Positions 1-6,933 of a DNA stretch of 35,633 bases are shown here, piece by piece. The notes below the pieces were generated by a model. The model did not search any database. It had not been told where the DNA came from and was given only the letters and a program-made list of their open reading frames with translations. The translations under genes were made by a program, and so were the position numbers. The stretch lies in the IMG/VR virus record IMGVR_UViG_3300022837_001356, positions 1 to 35,633 of that record; one strand, written 5' to 3'. This DNA is from a virus. The stretch's first letter is position 1, and each line of letters opens with the position of its first letter.

Positions 1-459
1 AGGTTTTCCAATTTGTTTTTGATTTTTAGTTTTTCTTACTTTTTCACTCATTTTCCAACCCTTAGGTGAACCTATTTTTATTCCAGGTTTTTTAATTCTT
101 ATAGTTCCCTTATCTTTCCTAACTTTGGTTCTATTTTGTTTTTTACCTATTTTTTGTTTTCTAATTAACTCTATAACTTCATCAGAATGTTTTTCTAAAC
201 CTCCACCTCCTTTATTTTTGTTAATTAGATCAAAACCCCAACCTTTTAATTGTTCTATCCAGTAACATTCCCAAAACTTCCAATTTTCTTTATTAACTTC
301 ATCTATAATATTAAAACTAATAGAATCTTTATATTCTCTTAACCAATCTGCTTTTCTAGATTTAGGATTTTTTGTTTTACCTATATAGAATGGAATATTA
401 TTTCTTTCTAGAGAGTAAATAAACACTCTATTTTTTATATGGTTCGTATTCAATTTCAT
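1..459 (-). CDS. GIY-YIG endonuclease, C-terminal end outside window
   Basis: The frame is open for 153 codons from an ATG at 459 to the window edge, so the protein is partial at its C-terminus. After ten residues comes VFIYSLERNNIPFYIGKTKN, matching the paired 'IY' and 'YIG' strands and following K/R of the GIY-YIG nuclease core (residues about 11-30). Next come a W/E-containing helix region (WKFWECYWIEQLKGWGFDLIN) and a glycine run, then a basic tail rich in K and R with repeated lysine-rich segments. These fit the GIY core followed by NUMOD-like DNA-binding modules of phage homing endonucleases. The ATG lies inside the last codons of the oxidoreductase gene, overlapping it by 32 bases. That is the arrangement expected of an intron- or insertion-borne homing endonuclease. 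A free-standing mobile endonuclease is the alternative. Confidence 0.75.
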   Translation of the reverse strand, partial: MKLNTNHIKNRVFIYSLERNNIPFYIGKTKNPKSRKADWLREYKDSISFNIIDEVNKENWKFWECYWIEQLKGWGFDLINKNKGGGGLEKHSDEVIELIRKQKIGKKQNRTKVRKDKGTIRIKKPGIKIGSPKGWKMSEKVRKTKNQKQIGKP

Positions 460-970
460 TTGTATCAAAGTTTATATTTGTTACCTTATGTTCCCATAAG
501 AAATTAACGTTCTTCGATAATAAATATGTATACCAGTTCTTTCCTATACAAGAAAGGTAATCAGTACCAACATGCCATACTGGGAATAATCTTAATCCAA
601 AGTGTGGTTTAATAAAATCCGGTTCTTCTTTTGGATCTGAACATTGTACTTCTTCAGGTTTTGGGTGGAAACGTTTAAAATTTGCTATTACTTGATCAAA
701 TAAATTCATGGATTTTTCCTCACCACAATATTTACTTAATTGACCCCCAATTGATGTGTGGTAGGTTAATTTACCATCACTCCAACCACCAGCTCCTAAG
801 AAACCTTCCATTACTTCAGAATATTCTCTTCGGTATGGATCTTTACCCATATCAATGATAGTTATTAATTCTCCAGGATAACCATTATCTACTAATTTGG
901 TAGCAGCGTTTACTCCTGCAACACCTGCACCTACTATTACTATTTTTTCTTGCATTAGTTTTACCATCAT
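428..970 (-). pseudogene. FAD/NAD(P)-dependent oxidoreductase, N-terminal fragment
   Basis: The N-terminus KIVIVGAGVAGVNAATKL is a clear Rossmann dinucleotide-binding motif (GxGxxG near residues 14-19), followed by an acidic residue after strand 2 (TIIDMG). The sequence continues with YREYSEVMEGFLGAGGWSDGK, a glycine-rich segment typical of FAD-dependent dehydrogenase-like proteins. The frame stops after 180 residues, whereas such enzymes usually have about 400-500, so substrate-binding and C-terminal FAD parts are missing. The stop coincides with the beginning of a GIY-YIG endonuclease frame. The rest of the gene may lie beyond the left edge, split by an intron or insertion, or may be lost. 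ATGATG at 965-970 gives two possible starts; no clear ribosome-binding site is visible. It is isolated from its right neighbour by about 140 bases. Confidence 0.6.
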
Positions 971-1109
971 TTATTTACGTTAAGATACGAACAAAAAGTG
1001 ACATCTCCAAATTATTTGGTAGATGCCACAGATATCTATTATTATTTTTAAAATCGAATGGGCTATGAATCCATTCTATAAGTTTTTTTGTTTGTATTAT
1101 GGTATTTTA

Positions 1110-1439
1110 TTATTCATCACCAAAAGGAGTATATCCTTCTTCTGAATCGTCATATTCTTGGGGGTTTCGGAGTTGTTGTCCTGAGGAGTTGTAGTAATAT
1201 TCACCATCAAACCATTCGTAACTATCTGAGGGTGGGTAATATTTTTCTTCCATGTTAGATGTATCAAATTCGTCATACTCCCCATCGTATTCAACTTCCC
1301 CTCTATCTGCTTTATCAAACCATTCTTCTTCTTCTACTTGTCCAAAATCCCCAGCATCCATACGATCTTCTAAATCATCATCGGGTTGGGGGGTTTTTAC
1401 TTCTGCTAAGTATTTTCTAAATGCTGTTAATTCTTTCAT
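1110..1439 (-). CDS. Small acidic protein with processing-type leader
   Basis: This 109-residue protein is very acidic and rich in Y, D, E and G from residue 18 onward (for example EVEEEEWFDKADRGEVEYDG). I do not recognise a family. Its N-terminus, MKELTAFRKYLAEVKTP, resembles the MDNFDLRKYLAEGK leaders of other proteins in this window; the LAE at residues 11-13 fits the (L/I)-x-E head-protease rule. The low-complexity acidic body suggests a disordered internal or scaffold-like protein. It follows the smaller repeat-protein gene by 16 bases, and an AT-rich candidate promoter motif lies about 20 bases upstream of its ATG. Function unknown. Confidence 0.65.
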   Translation of the reverse strand: MKELTAFRKYLAEVKTPQPDDDLEDRMDAGDFGQVEEEEWFDKADRGEVEYDGEYDEFDTSNMEEKYYPPSDSYEWFDGEYYYNSSGQQLRNPQEYDDSEEGYTPFGDE

Positions 1440-1455
1440 TTTAGTTTTATTATAA

Positions 1456-1983
1456 TTATATATAAATATTACCTTTTACACTAGGTACCATTTGTTTGAT
1501 TTGTTCTTTACTATATTTTTCAGAGATGGGGGTATTAAGTAAATAAAGATCACCTCCTACTGTTAAGCCTTGGGGGAGGGAGGTTATTAGAGTATTTCTT
1601 AAATTAAGACTACCTCCTACTGTTAAACCTTGAGGTAGGGTGGTTATTGGGGTATTTCTTAAATCAAGAGAACCTCCTACTGTTAAACCTTGAGGTAGGG
1701 TGGTTATTGGGGTATTACTTAAATAAAGATCATCTCCTACTGTTAAACCTTGAGGTAGGGAGGTTATTGGGGTATTATTTAAATAAAGAGTACGTCCTAC
1801 TGTTAAACCTTGAGGGAGGGTGGTTATTGGTGTACTTGACAAATCAAGATCACCTTTACCTCCATCCTTCATGTATTGTTGAATCTTCTTTTGAGTAGCA
1901 ATTAAATAGTTCTTAGAGCGTTCTTCTTTGGAACGTCTAGGGACTAGGATTTTATTTTCTAATATGTCTATTAATTTTATCAT
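1456..1983 (-). CDS. Leucine-rich-repeat-like protein, short paralogue
   Basis: This 175-residue protein has three parts. A conserved head, MIKLIDILENKILVPRRS, runs through an IATQKKIQQYMKDG helix to about residue 47. Five 20-residue repeats of the form TPITTLPQGLTVGGSLDLRN follow. The cap, SEKYSKEQIKQMVPSVKGN, ends in IYI. The LPxxL..L.L pattern is that of YopM/LPX-type bacterial leucine-rich repeats, which fold as a solenoid and usually bind other proteins. Head and cap are nearly identical to those of the upstream neighbour, so the two are tandem paralogues with different repeat numbers. Its ATG overlaps the neighbour's TGA (ATGA), so translation is probably coupled. The early ILE at residues 7-9 fits the (L/I)-x-E leader pattern, but weakly. 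Function unknown. Confidence 0.8.
   Translation of the reverse strand: MIKLIDILENKILVPRRSKEERSKNYLIATQKKIQQYMKDGGKGDLDLSSTPITTLPQGLTVGRTLYLNNTPITSLPQGLTVGDDLYLSNTPITTLPQGLTVGGSLDLRNTPITTLPQGLTVGGSLNLRNTLITSLPQGLTVGGDLYLLNTPISEKYSKEQIKQMVPSVKGNIYI
1457..1470 (-). promoter_or_regulatory. Promoter-like AATATTTATATATA in repeat gene end
   Basis: The motif covers the last I-Y-I-stop codons of the short repeat protein and lies about 17 bases before the ATG at 1439. This is the spacing seen at other genes, so it may serve the small acidic gene. Confidence 0.3.
1545..1850 (-). repeat. Five 60-bp tandem repeats encoding LRR-like units
   Basis: Five 60-bp in-frame units (20 codons each) each contain TGTTAAACCTTGAGGTAGGG on the plus strand or close variants, encoding LPQGLTVGG. 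Unit length equals that of the repeats in the neighbouring longer gene. Copies differ at scattered positions, so they are diverging. Confidence 0.85.
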
Positions 1984-2870
1984 TTTATATAAATATCACC
2001 TTTAACTCCAGGTACCATTTGTTGAATTTGTTCTTTGCTATATTTTTTAGAAAGTGGGGTATTTCTTAAATCAAGATAACCTCCTACTGTTAAATCTTGA
2101 GGTAGGGAGGTTATTTTAGCCCGAGATAAATGAAGATTACCTCCTACTTTTAAATCTTGAGGTAGGGAGGTTATTGGGGTATCAGTTAAATGAAGATTAC
2201 CTCCTACTTTTAAACCTTGAGGTAGGGAGGTTATTTTAGCCCAAGATAAATGAAGATTACCTCCTACTTTTAAACCTTGAGGTAGGGAGGTTATTGGGGT
2301 ATCAGTTAAATCAAGATTACCTCCTACTTTTAAACCTTGAGGTAGGGAGGTTATTGGGGTATTAGTTAAATCAAGATTACCTTCTACTCTTAAACCTTGA
2401 GGTAGGGAGGTAATTGGTGTATCAGTTAAATGAAGATCACCTCCCACTGTTAAATCTTGAGGTAGGGAGGTTATTTTAGCCCGAGATAAATGAAGATTAC
2501 CTCCTACTTTTAAATCTTGAGGTAGGGAGGTTATTGGGGTATCAGTTAAATGAAGATTACCTCCTACTTTTAAACCTTGAGGTAGGGAGGTTATTTTAGC
2601 CCAAGATAAATGAAGATTACCTCCTACTTTTAACCCTTGAGGTAGGGAGGTTATTGGGGTATTTCTTAAATGAAGATTACCTCCTACTTTTAACCCTTGA
2701 GGTAGGGAGGTTATTGGGGTATCAGTTAAATTAAGATCACCTTTACTCCCATCCTTCATATATTGTTGGATTTTCTTTTGAGTAGCAATTAAATAATTCT
2801 TAGAACGTTCTTCAGGGGAGCGTCTTGTAACAAGTATTTTATTTTCTAATATGTCTATTAGTTTAATCAT
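1980..2870 (-). CDS. Leucine-rich-repeat-like protein, long paralogue
   Basis: This 296-residue protein has the same architecture as its downstream neighbour. After the head MIKLIDILENKILVTRRS it carries eleven exact 20-residue repeats. Two repeat types alternate: TPITSLPQGL with TD/TN/RN before it, and AKITSLPQGL with SW/SR before it. The cap is KKYSKEQIQQMVPGVKGDIYIK. Repeats 3-5 are almost identical to repeats 9-11, showing internal block duplication. LPxxL..L.L spacing indicates an LRR-like solenoid, a common protein-binding scaffold; the partner is unknown. The start overlaps the upstream gene's stop by one base (TAATG), implying translational coupling. I cannot tell whether it is an internal head protein, a fibre component or an effector. 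Confidence 0.82.
   Translation of the reverse strand: MIKLIDILENKILVTRRSPEERSKNYLIATQKKIQQYMKDGSKGDLNLTDTPITSLPQGLKVGGNLHLRNTPITSLPQGLKVGGNLHLSWAKITSLPQGLKVGGNLHLTDTPITSLPQDLKVGGNLHLSRAKITSLPQDLTVGGDLHLTDTPITSLPQGLRVEGNLDLTNTPITSLPQGLKVGGNLDLTDTPITSLPQGLKVGGNLHLSWAKITSLPQGLKVGGNLHLTDTPITSLPQDLKVGGNLHLSRAKITSLPQDLTVGGYLDLRNTPLSKKYSKEQIQQMVPGVKGDIYIK
1986..1996 (-). promoter_or_regulatory. Promoter-like ATATTTATATA within repeat gene end
   Basis: The coding-strand motif ATATTTATATA forms the codons for the final I-Y-I residues of the long repeat protein and lies 2 bases before the ATG of the short one. At this spacing it cannot serve that ATG as a standard promoter, so it may only be coding coincidence. 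Confidence 0.2.
2041..2750 (-). repeat. Eleven 60-bp tandem repeats with block duplication
   Basis: Eleven consecutive 60-bp units sit in perfect register, each with GGTAGGGAGGTTATT on the plus strand. Units at 2101-2280 reappear at 2461-2640 with about one mismatch, a 180-bp block duplicated at an offset of 360 bases. Two unit types (TTTTAGCC versus TGGGGTAT centres) alternate. The pattern is consistent with unequal exchange inside the array. Confidence 0.9.
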
Positions 2871-3619
2871 TATGAAATTCCTATTATATTAGTATATTCT
2901 TTTATATCGTTAGATGAAATTTGTTTATCTAACCCATCATACCCATCAATTCCCCCATTATCTAATACCGCCAAAGCAACAACTACTAAATTCTTCCAAG
3001 TTTTTGGAAATTTATCTTGAAGTTGATTTATCATTTGCTGTGACTTTACTTTAACATAATAAAAAGTTACATTATTTGTATAGTAATAATCATTAAAGTG
3101 ATCGGGGGCTTTATATGTTGTACACCATGAAGAATCTTTTCCACCATCCCCACAGTCTCTAAATGCAAATTGGGATAATCCAAGTTTACGAGATGCTTCG
3201 TGGGTGTGGGGGGACATTATTAATAGGTCTGAATTCTCTAATACAGTATCGTAGTCGGATTCTAATTCTTTGGTGGATATGTTTTCTCCGGCGTTGTTTA
3301 TTTGGTCAACTTCATCTTGAAGGGCTTTAAAGGATTTAATTTGGTAAATATCTTTGGTTTTTGTTTTACCTTTTTCTAAGAGTGTATTGAACTCTTCAAT
3401 GGTGTTTCTTAAATCGTCTATATCTGTAATTTGTTTTTCTACCCATTGTTTCGCCATCCACCCCACATACTTACGTGTTGGGGAAGGGTCTATATCAGTT
3501 AATATTTTTAACTCCTCTTGGGTTAGTTTATCTGAATCAACATATTGTTTGGCCTGTCTTATGTTTTCTAATATTGAATGTTTGTTTTCAATTAATAGTT
3601 TTGAATAATTAAATTTCAT
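2870..3619 (-). CDS. Phage protein with WCT-motif domain
   Basis: This 249-residue protein starts MKFNYSKLLIENKHSILE, where LIE (residues 9-11) again fits the (L/I)-x-E leader pattern. Residues about 20-110 are helical and charged. The more distinctive half runs from about 130 onward: SPHTHEASRKLGLSQFAFRD, then a segment with SSWCTTYKAPDHFNDYYY and a strand NNVTFYYVKV. I recall this 'S-x-E-S/A-x-x-LG ... WCT ... Y ... FYYV' pattern from other phage proteins of unknown function. That resemblance is from memory, not a search. A late segment, NLVVVALAVLDNGGIDGYDG, is hydrophobic but too short for a confident membrane helix. The gene is coupled to the downstream repeat-protein gene through TAATG. 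Function unknown. Confidence 0.7.
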   Translation of the reverse strand: MKFNYSKLLIENKHSILENIRQAKQYVDSDKLTQEELKILTDIDPSPTRKYVGWMAKQWVEKQITDIDDLRNTIEEFNTLLEKGKTKTKDIYQIKSFKALQDEVDQINNAGENISTKELESDYDTVLENSDLLIMSPHTHEASRKLGLSQFAFRDCGDGGKDSSWCTTYKAPDHFNDYYYTNNVTFYYVKVKSQQMINQLQDKFPKTWKNLVVVALAVLDNGGIDGYDGLDKQISSNDIKEYTNIIGIS

Positions 3620-3658
3620 ATTGTTGTTTTTTATATAATATGTTGACTATTGAATAGG

Positions 3659-4372
3659 TTATGAATTCGTTGGGATCCAAAATGAAGCATTTCCATCTAA
3701 TGTTAAACCATATCCATTGACTAGTAGATGTGCTGCGGCTAATTCATCGGAACCACCAGATGTGAGTGTCCACTCACCTGAGTATGCTTCGTAGGGGTAT
3801 ATCTCTTCCATAACCCAAGCAGCTAAATTACCTACTGCGACTTGATATGTTATCCTCATACCCCACTTATCTGATAATTCGCCCGCTCCCCTTACAGGTG
3901 AGGAATGCATTATTACAGTGTAATCTCCATCAATTATAGGGTTACCAGGGAAAAGTTGTTGGTTATTACCACTTGTATTATAAAAACCCCCTATTGATGA
4001 AGTGAGAGAATCCCATGAGGGGTTACCATTGATGTCTCGGTATTCTAGTGCAAAAGTTTCAAAATTTACTACTCCTAATGATGCTAGTTGGTTTTCCCCT
4101 GCTGGTAGAGTAGATGATGAATTTATATCAAATGCAAACCCCTTACTAATATCAGCTATACCATCAATAAACACACCTGAGGCTTCTTCATGAACTGCAA
4201 CCCCATTAATGTTGGTTACTCCAGGGGTGTTGATTTTAATCAGTGTGCTCTTTTGATATTCTCCACTTTCTCCGGCCCCATTATCCCATGTTCCAAAATT
4301 TAAAATCCCTTCATAGGAACTGGAAAAGGGTAGTGAGTGTAATCCTCCTATCTGTAATGATAAATCTGGCAT
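3659..4372 (-). CDS. Beta-rich hypothetical, possibly virion surface protein
   Basis: This 237-residue protein is rich in G, S, N and T with frequent hydrophobic strand-like segments (LIKINTPGVTNINGVAVHEE, DYTVIMHSSPVRGAGE) and few charged helices. It ends in LTLDGNASFWIPTNS. The composition fits a tail-fibre or decoration-like beta protein, but I see no diagnostic motif. Unlike its neighbours it has no MDNFDL-type or other leader; it starts MPDLSLQIGG. It lies 6 bases after the Cys-rich gene and 39 bases before the next gene. Function unknown. Confidence 0.6.
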   Translation of the reverse strand: MPDLSLQIGGLHSLPFSSSYEGILNFGTWDNGAGESGEYQKSTLIKINTPGVTNINGVAVHEEASGVFIDGIADISKGFAFDINSSSTLPAGENQLASLGVVNFETFALEYRDINGNPSWDSLTSSIGGFYNTSGNNQQLFPGNPIIDGDYTVIMHSSPVRGAGELSDKWGMRITYQVAVGNLAAWVMEEIYPYEAYSGEWTLTSGGSDELAAAHLLVNGYGLTLDGNASFWIPTNS

Positions 4373-4378
4373 GTTTTA

Positions 4379-4759
4379 TTATAATTTAATAATGTTCATA
4401 TTTGGGTATAAGTGGGCACTTTTTGAACCTTTAATATACACCGTATTTTCTATGGGGAAATCTAAAGGAACTTTTTTTCCTTCAAATATACCGAAATATC
4501 CTAAATCTGTTTCCCTTAAAATCTTTAAATCTTTTTTATTTTCTACTTCTAAAATACCACGAGAGTACATATAACGAGCTTCAGCCCATAAGTTAAAATA
4601 TTTAGGTGAACCCACACGATGTAGTGTGTCTGTTAATGGTTTATTAGCGTATATGTAGCGCTGTATATCATTAGATAATATACCACGAGGGGCTTTATTT
4701 TCATTAAGTTTTAACGTGGGTTTTTCAGTTCCACAAGTATCACATCCACAGTTACACAT
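4379..4759 (-). CDS. Small protein with N-terminal cysteine cluster
   Basis: The 126-residue product opens with MCNCGCDTCGTEKPTLKLNE, placing four cysteines in nine residues (positions 2, 4, 6 and 9). These could bind a metal ion. The remainder includes LSNDIQRYIYANKPLTDTLH and a basic and aromatic middle (FNLWAEARYMYSRGILEVEN), with no domain I recognise. LNE at residues 18-20 fits the (L/I)-x-E pattern, so the Cys cluster might be a removable leader; that is speculative. The ATG follows the upstream stop by 7 bases, with AT-rich sequence between. Function unknown. Confidence 0.6.
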   Translation of the reverse strand: MCNCGCDTCGTEKPTLKLNENKAPRGILSNDIQRYIYANKPLTDTLHRVGSPKYFNLWAEARYMYSRGILEVENKKDLKILRETDLGYFGIFEGKKVPLDFPIENTVYIKGSKSAHLYPNMNIIKL

Positions 4760-4766
4760 ATTTATT

Positions 4767-5900
4767 TTATATTATATCGTTATAAGATAATTCTCTAACA
4801 TTAGATGTGATTTTAGCATCTTTAGAGGGTATTATTCTAAAATCTAACCCTTGACTTTTTCCTCTATGTTGAGCAACTGCAAATACTGGGTCTATATTTG
4901 CCTTTTCTAAATCTTCTAATGTGTTGTAAATATTAGAGACTTTTACATTAATTACCCCGTTTTCTAAAGAGTATTCTCCTTTTTCAGGTTTACCAACTAT
5001 TATTACTTGGGGGGTTTCTGGTCCAAAAACCCAGTTATTTATGTCATCTTTAGGAAAATCTGGGATTATAGCTTTTGAGATTCTATTTCCTGTAATAGGA
5101 TCATACATCAAATACTTACCAGGGACATCTGGATTTTGTTTTAACTCTAAATCAGTTAATTTACCATTAATGGCATCATTAATAAATTTTGTGATAAATT
5201 CTTTATATATAGATATAACTGACGCCCACCTAAAACCACTATCTTTTTTTAATGAAATGTTTGAATCTACTTTACTATTAGACATAAACTGGACATCTGA
5301 TTTAGCTCCTTTCCCAGCATCTGTTTTGGAAGAATCTCTAATATTTGTTATATTGTAAAAAGGAAGTTTTTTATCGGGGGATATGAGTACTACAGTTGCT
5401 TCACCTCCGTTCTCTTCAATTAAACTATTAATATTCTCTATAAAATCACCTTCACTTCCTTTACCATCACCTCCTGGGGGTTTGTTACTTACAACTATGC
5501 TAACTTTGCCGAATTCTTGGGTGTTAAAAACATACATATTAAATGTTCCGCTAGGGTTGGGGGGTTGATTTTTAGGGATAACTTCTATGTCTAACTTTTC
5601 ACCAAATGCTTCTTGAAATAAATCAATAAAAAATTGGATTTCATTTTTACCCTCAATACCCAATCTAGTTTTATCTGATTTTTCTACAAAGTTATACTTA
5701 CCCCCTAAGGTATCTATTATAAATCGTATTGCTTCTTTAGTACCATTGCGATTTTCTAATTCATTTAACCTAAATTTCTTACCCAATATATCACCCACCA
5801 AGGATTCCAATATCAAAACATCCTTCTCATTATTCATGTCAGGATATCCTTTTGGGAATTTATATGCTATTTTATTTAAATATTTAGTAAGGGTGCCCAT
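4767..5900 (-). CDS. Possible PD-(D/E)XK nuclease-like protein
   Basis: This 377-residue protein has no certain family assignment. In its middle, GKGAKSDVQFMS (about residues 197-208) is followed by DSNISLKKDSG. The 'K-S-D-x-x-x ... S-L-K-K' spacing resembles the D...(S/E)xK active-site core of restriction-like PD-(D/E)XK nucleases that use SLK as the second motif. A strand-rich region with VSIVVSNKPPGGDGKG precedes it. The C-terminal half has VPGKYLMYDPITGNRIS, then a domain with QVIIVGKPEKGEY. It may therefore be a DNA-cutting enzyme, but catalytic residues are only guessed. A candidate promoter motif (5919-5929) lies about 20 bases upstream, and the gene sits at the start of a small cluster reading leftward. 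Confidence 0.65.
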   Translation of the reverse strand: MGTLTKYLNKIAYKFPKGYPDMNNEKDVLILESLVGDILGKKFRLNELENRNGTKEAIRFIIDTLGGKYNFVEKSDKTRLGIEGKNEIQFFIDLFQEAFGEKLDIEVIPKNQPPNPSGTFNMYVFNTQEFGKVSIVVSNKPPGGDGKGSEGDFIENINSLIEENGGEATVVLISPDKKLPFYNITNIRDSSKTDAGKGAKSDVQFMSNSKVDSNISLKKDSGFRWASVISIYKEFITKFINDAINGKLTDLELKQNPDVPGKYLMYDPITGNRISKAIIPDFPKDDINNWVFGPETPQVIIVGKPEKGEYSLENGVINVKVSNIYNTLEDLEKANIDPVFAVAQHRGKSQGLDFRIIPSKDAKITSNVRELSYNDII

Positions 5901-5918
5901 ATTATTATTATTATTCTT

Positions 5919-5929
5919 GTATAAATATA
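5919..5929 (-). promoter_or_regulatory. Promoter-like TATATTTATAC
   Basis: TATATTTATAC on the coding strand is about 18 bases before the ATG at 5900, followed by an AATAATAAT-rich leader. It lies in the 68-base gap before the nuclease-like gene. Confidence 0.35.
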
Positions 5930-5968
5930 CTAAAAATCTTTAACGTATCCCCACATAGTGCCCTATAT

Positions 5969-6475
5969 TTACCAAGCTTTACAAGACCAATATCTTGCCA
6001 TTGTTTTAGGTCCGGGAGAATCACAATTAAATCGTGATCTAAATGCTTTTCTACGTTTTGGGTTAGATTTTCTAATACTCATAGTTGGACGTTTTGCAGA
6101 TGTACCACCATGTCCAAAATTTACTTTTTTTACTTTAATAGAACCATCAGCATTTTTCTTACCTGAGTTGACATATACTTTAAATTTTTTACTATCACCT
6201 CGTGTTGGTTTGTTTAATATAACTGTTTTACCTTGGTATTTTGCTTCTGTAATATTTTCATCAATGATTTCCATTTCCATTAATTCATTAATGTCCATAT
6301 CTTCTTCCATAGGTACACAATTATCAACGGTTTTACCACCTTTCTTTTTTGTGCCTACTAATTTATATCCTTTCCAACATGCTTTTCCATCTATTCCCTT
6401 AAGTTTTTCATCTATTTCACCTTCACTTAATAGTTTACCTTCAGCTAAGTATTTCCTTAAATCGAAATTATCCAT
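5969..6475 (-). CDS. Tagged protein with basic C-terminal RYWSCKAW domain
   Basis: The 168-residue protein starts MDNFDLRKYLAEGKLLSEGE, the clearest form of the leader shared with the genes at 9014-9430 and 16443-17435. It contains two (L/I)-x-E-G sites (LAE-G at 12/13, LSE-G at 18/19). Next comes CWKGYKLVGTKKKGGKTVDN (residues about 33-52), a short basic, glycine-rich patch, then an acidic stretch. The C-terminus is strongly basic: MSIRKSNPKRRKAFRSRFNC, ending in KTMARYWSCKAW. This Arg/Lys- and Cys-rich ending recurs in phage proteins, in my memory, and looks nucleic-acid binding. I infer a capsid-packaged DNA-associated protein. The gene ends 68 bases before the next start; 23 bases separate it from the gene upstream. 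Confidence 0.75.
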   Translation of the reverse strand: MDNFDLRKYLAEGKLLSEGEIDEKLKGIDGKACWKGYKLVGTKKKGGKTVDNCVPMEEDMDINELMEMEIIDENITEAKYQGKTVILNKPTRGDSKKFKVYVNSGKKNADGSIKVKKVNFGHGGTSAKRPTMSIRKSNPKRRKAFRSRFNCDSPGPKTMARYWSCKAW

Positions 6476-6498
6476 TTTTATTTAATTGTGATTTATTC

Positions 6499-6933
6499 TT
6501 AAATTTCTACGTCTGGTATATCATCTATTTCAACATCATCTCCTTCCCCGGTTTCAGCCGTATCCTCTGATTTTGGTCCATATCGTAATATACGAGATAT
6601 TGCTAACGTTGCTCTTTCCTCTTCAGGTAGGTTTAATAGATAATATTTTTTACCCTCTACTTGAGCTATCCAACTTCTCCTAGAATATATTAGATAGAAT
6701 TCTTGGTCGTTTTTTAAGTTGATTCTAAATGTGGTGGGTTTAGGAGAAACCCAATCTATGGAAGAGAGGAATGAATCAAAATCTGACGTTAACAGATCGA
6801 CTATAATCGATTTTAGTTCAGGGAATTTTGTAAGTTCATCGTATTCAACGGCCGCTATATCAGATTTCTGTTGGGATTTATATACAAGGGGCACAATTGA
6901 CTTAATTTTATCCCTTAGTTCTACCTTTGTCAT
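6499..6933 (-). CDS. Hypothetical protein with acidic tail
   Basis: This 144-residue protein has an N-terminal helical region (MTKVELRDKIKSIVPLVYKS) and a central alpha/beta segment (TTFRINLKNDQEFYLIYSRR, then WIAQVEGKKYYLLNLPEEER). It ends in an acidic tail of about 25 residues (EGDDVEIDDIPDVEI). I recognise no family. Its opening only loosely resembles the KSELKEMIKS-type leader. The ATG lies inside the last 26 bases of the upstream 626-residue gene, so the two are likely coupled in translation. The acidic tail resembles scaffold or chaperone-like phage proteins, but the function is unknown. Confidence 0.7.
   Translation of the reverse strand: MTKVELRDKIKSIVPLVYKSQQKSDIAAVEYDELTKFPELKSIIVDLLTSDFDSFLSSIDWVSPKPTTFRINLKNDQEFYLIYSRRSWIAQVEGKKYYLLNLPEEERATLAISRILRYGPKSEDTAETGEGDDVEIDDIPDVEI

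Noticed and set aside
1097-1318. Minus-strand frame in another phase of the small acidic gene
   Set aside because: Overlaps a better-supported gene completely, with no leader, motif or spacing support.
1545-2750. 60-bp repeats considered as a CRISPR array
   Set aside because: Repeats are contiguous, in frame and code for LRR-like units; no spacers of unrelated sequence and no cas genes.
5958-6485. Open frame of 175 codons on the plus strand
   Set aside because: Mirror of the MDNFDL-tagged gene on the minus strand, with no recognisable motif; low-complexity hydrophobic translation typical of a shadow frame.
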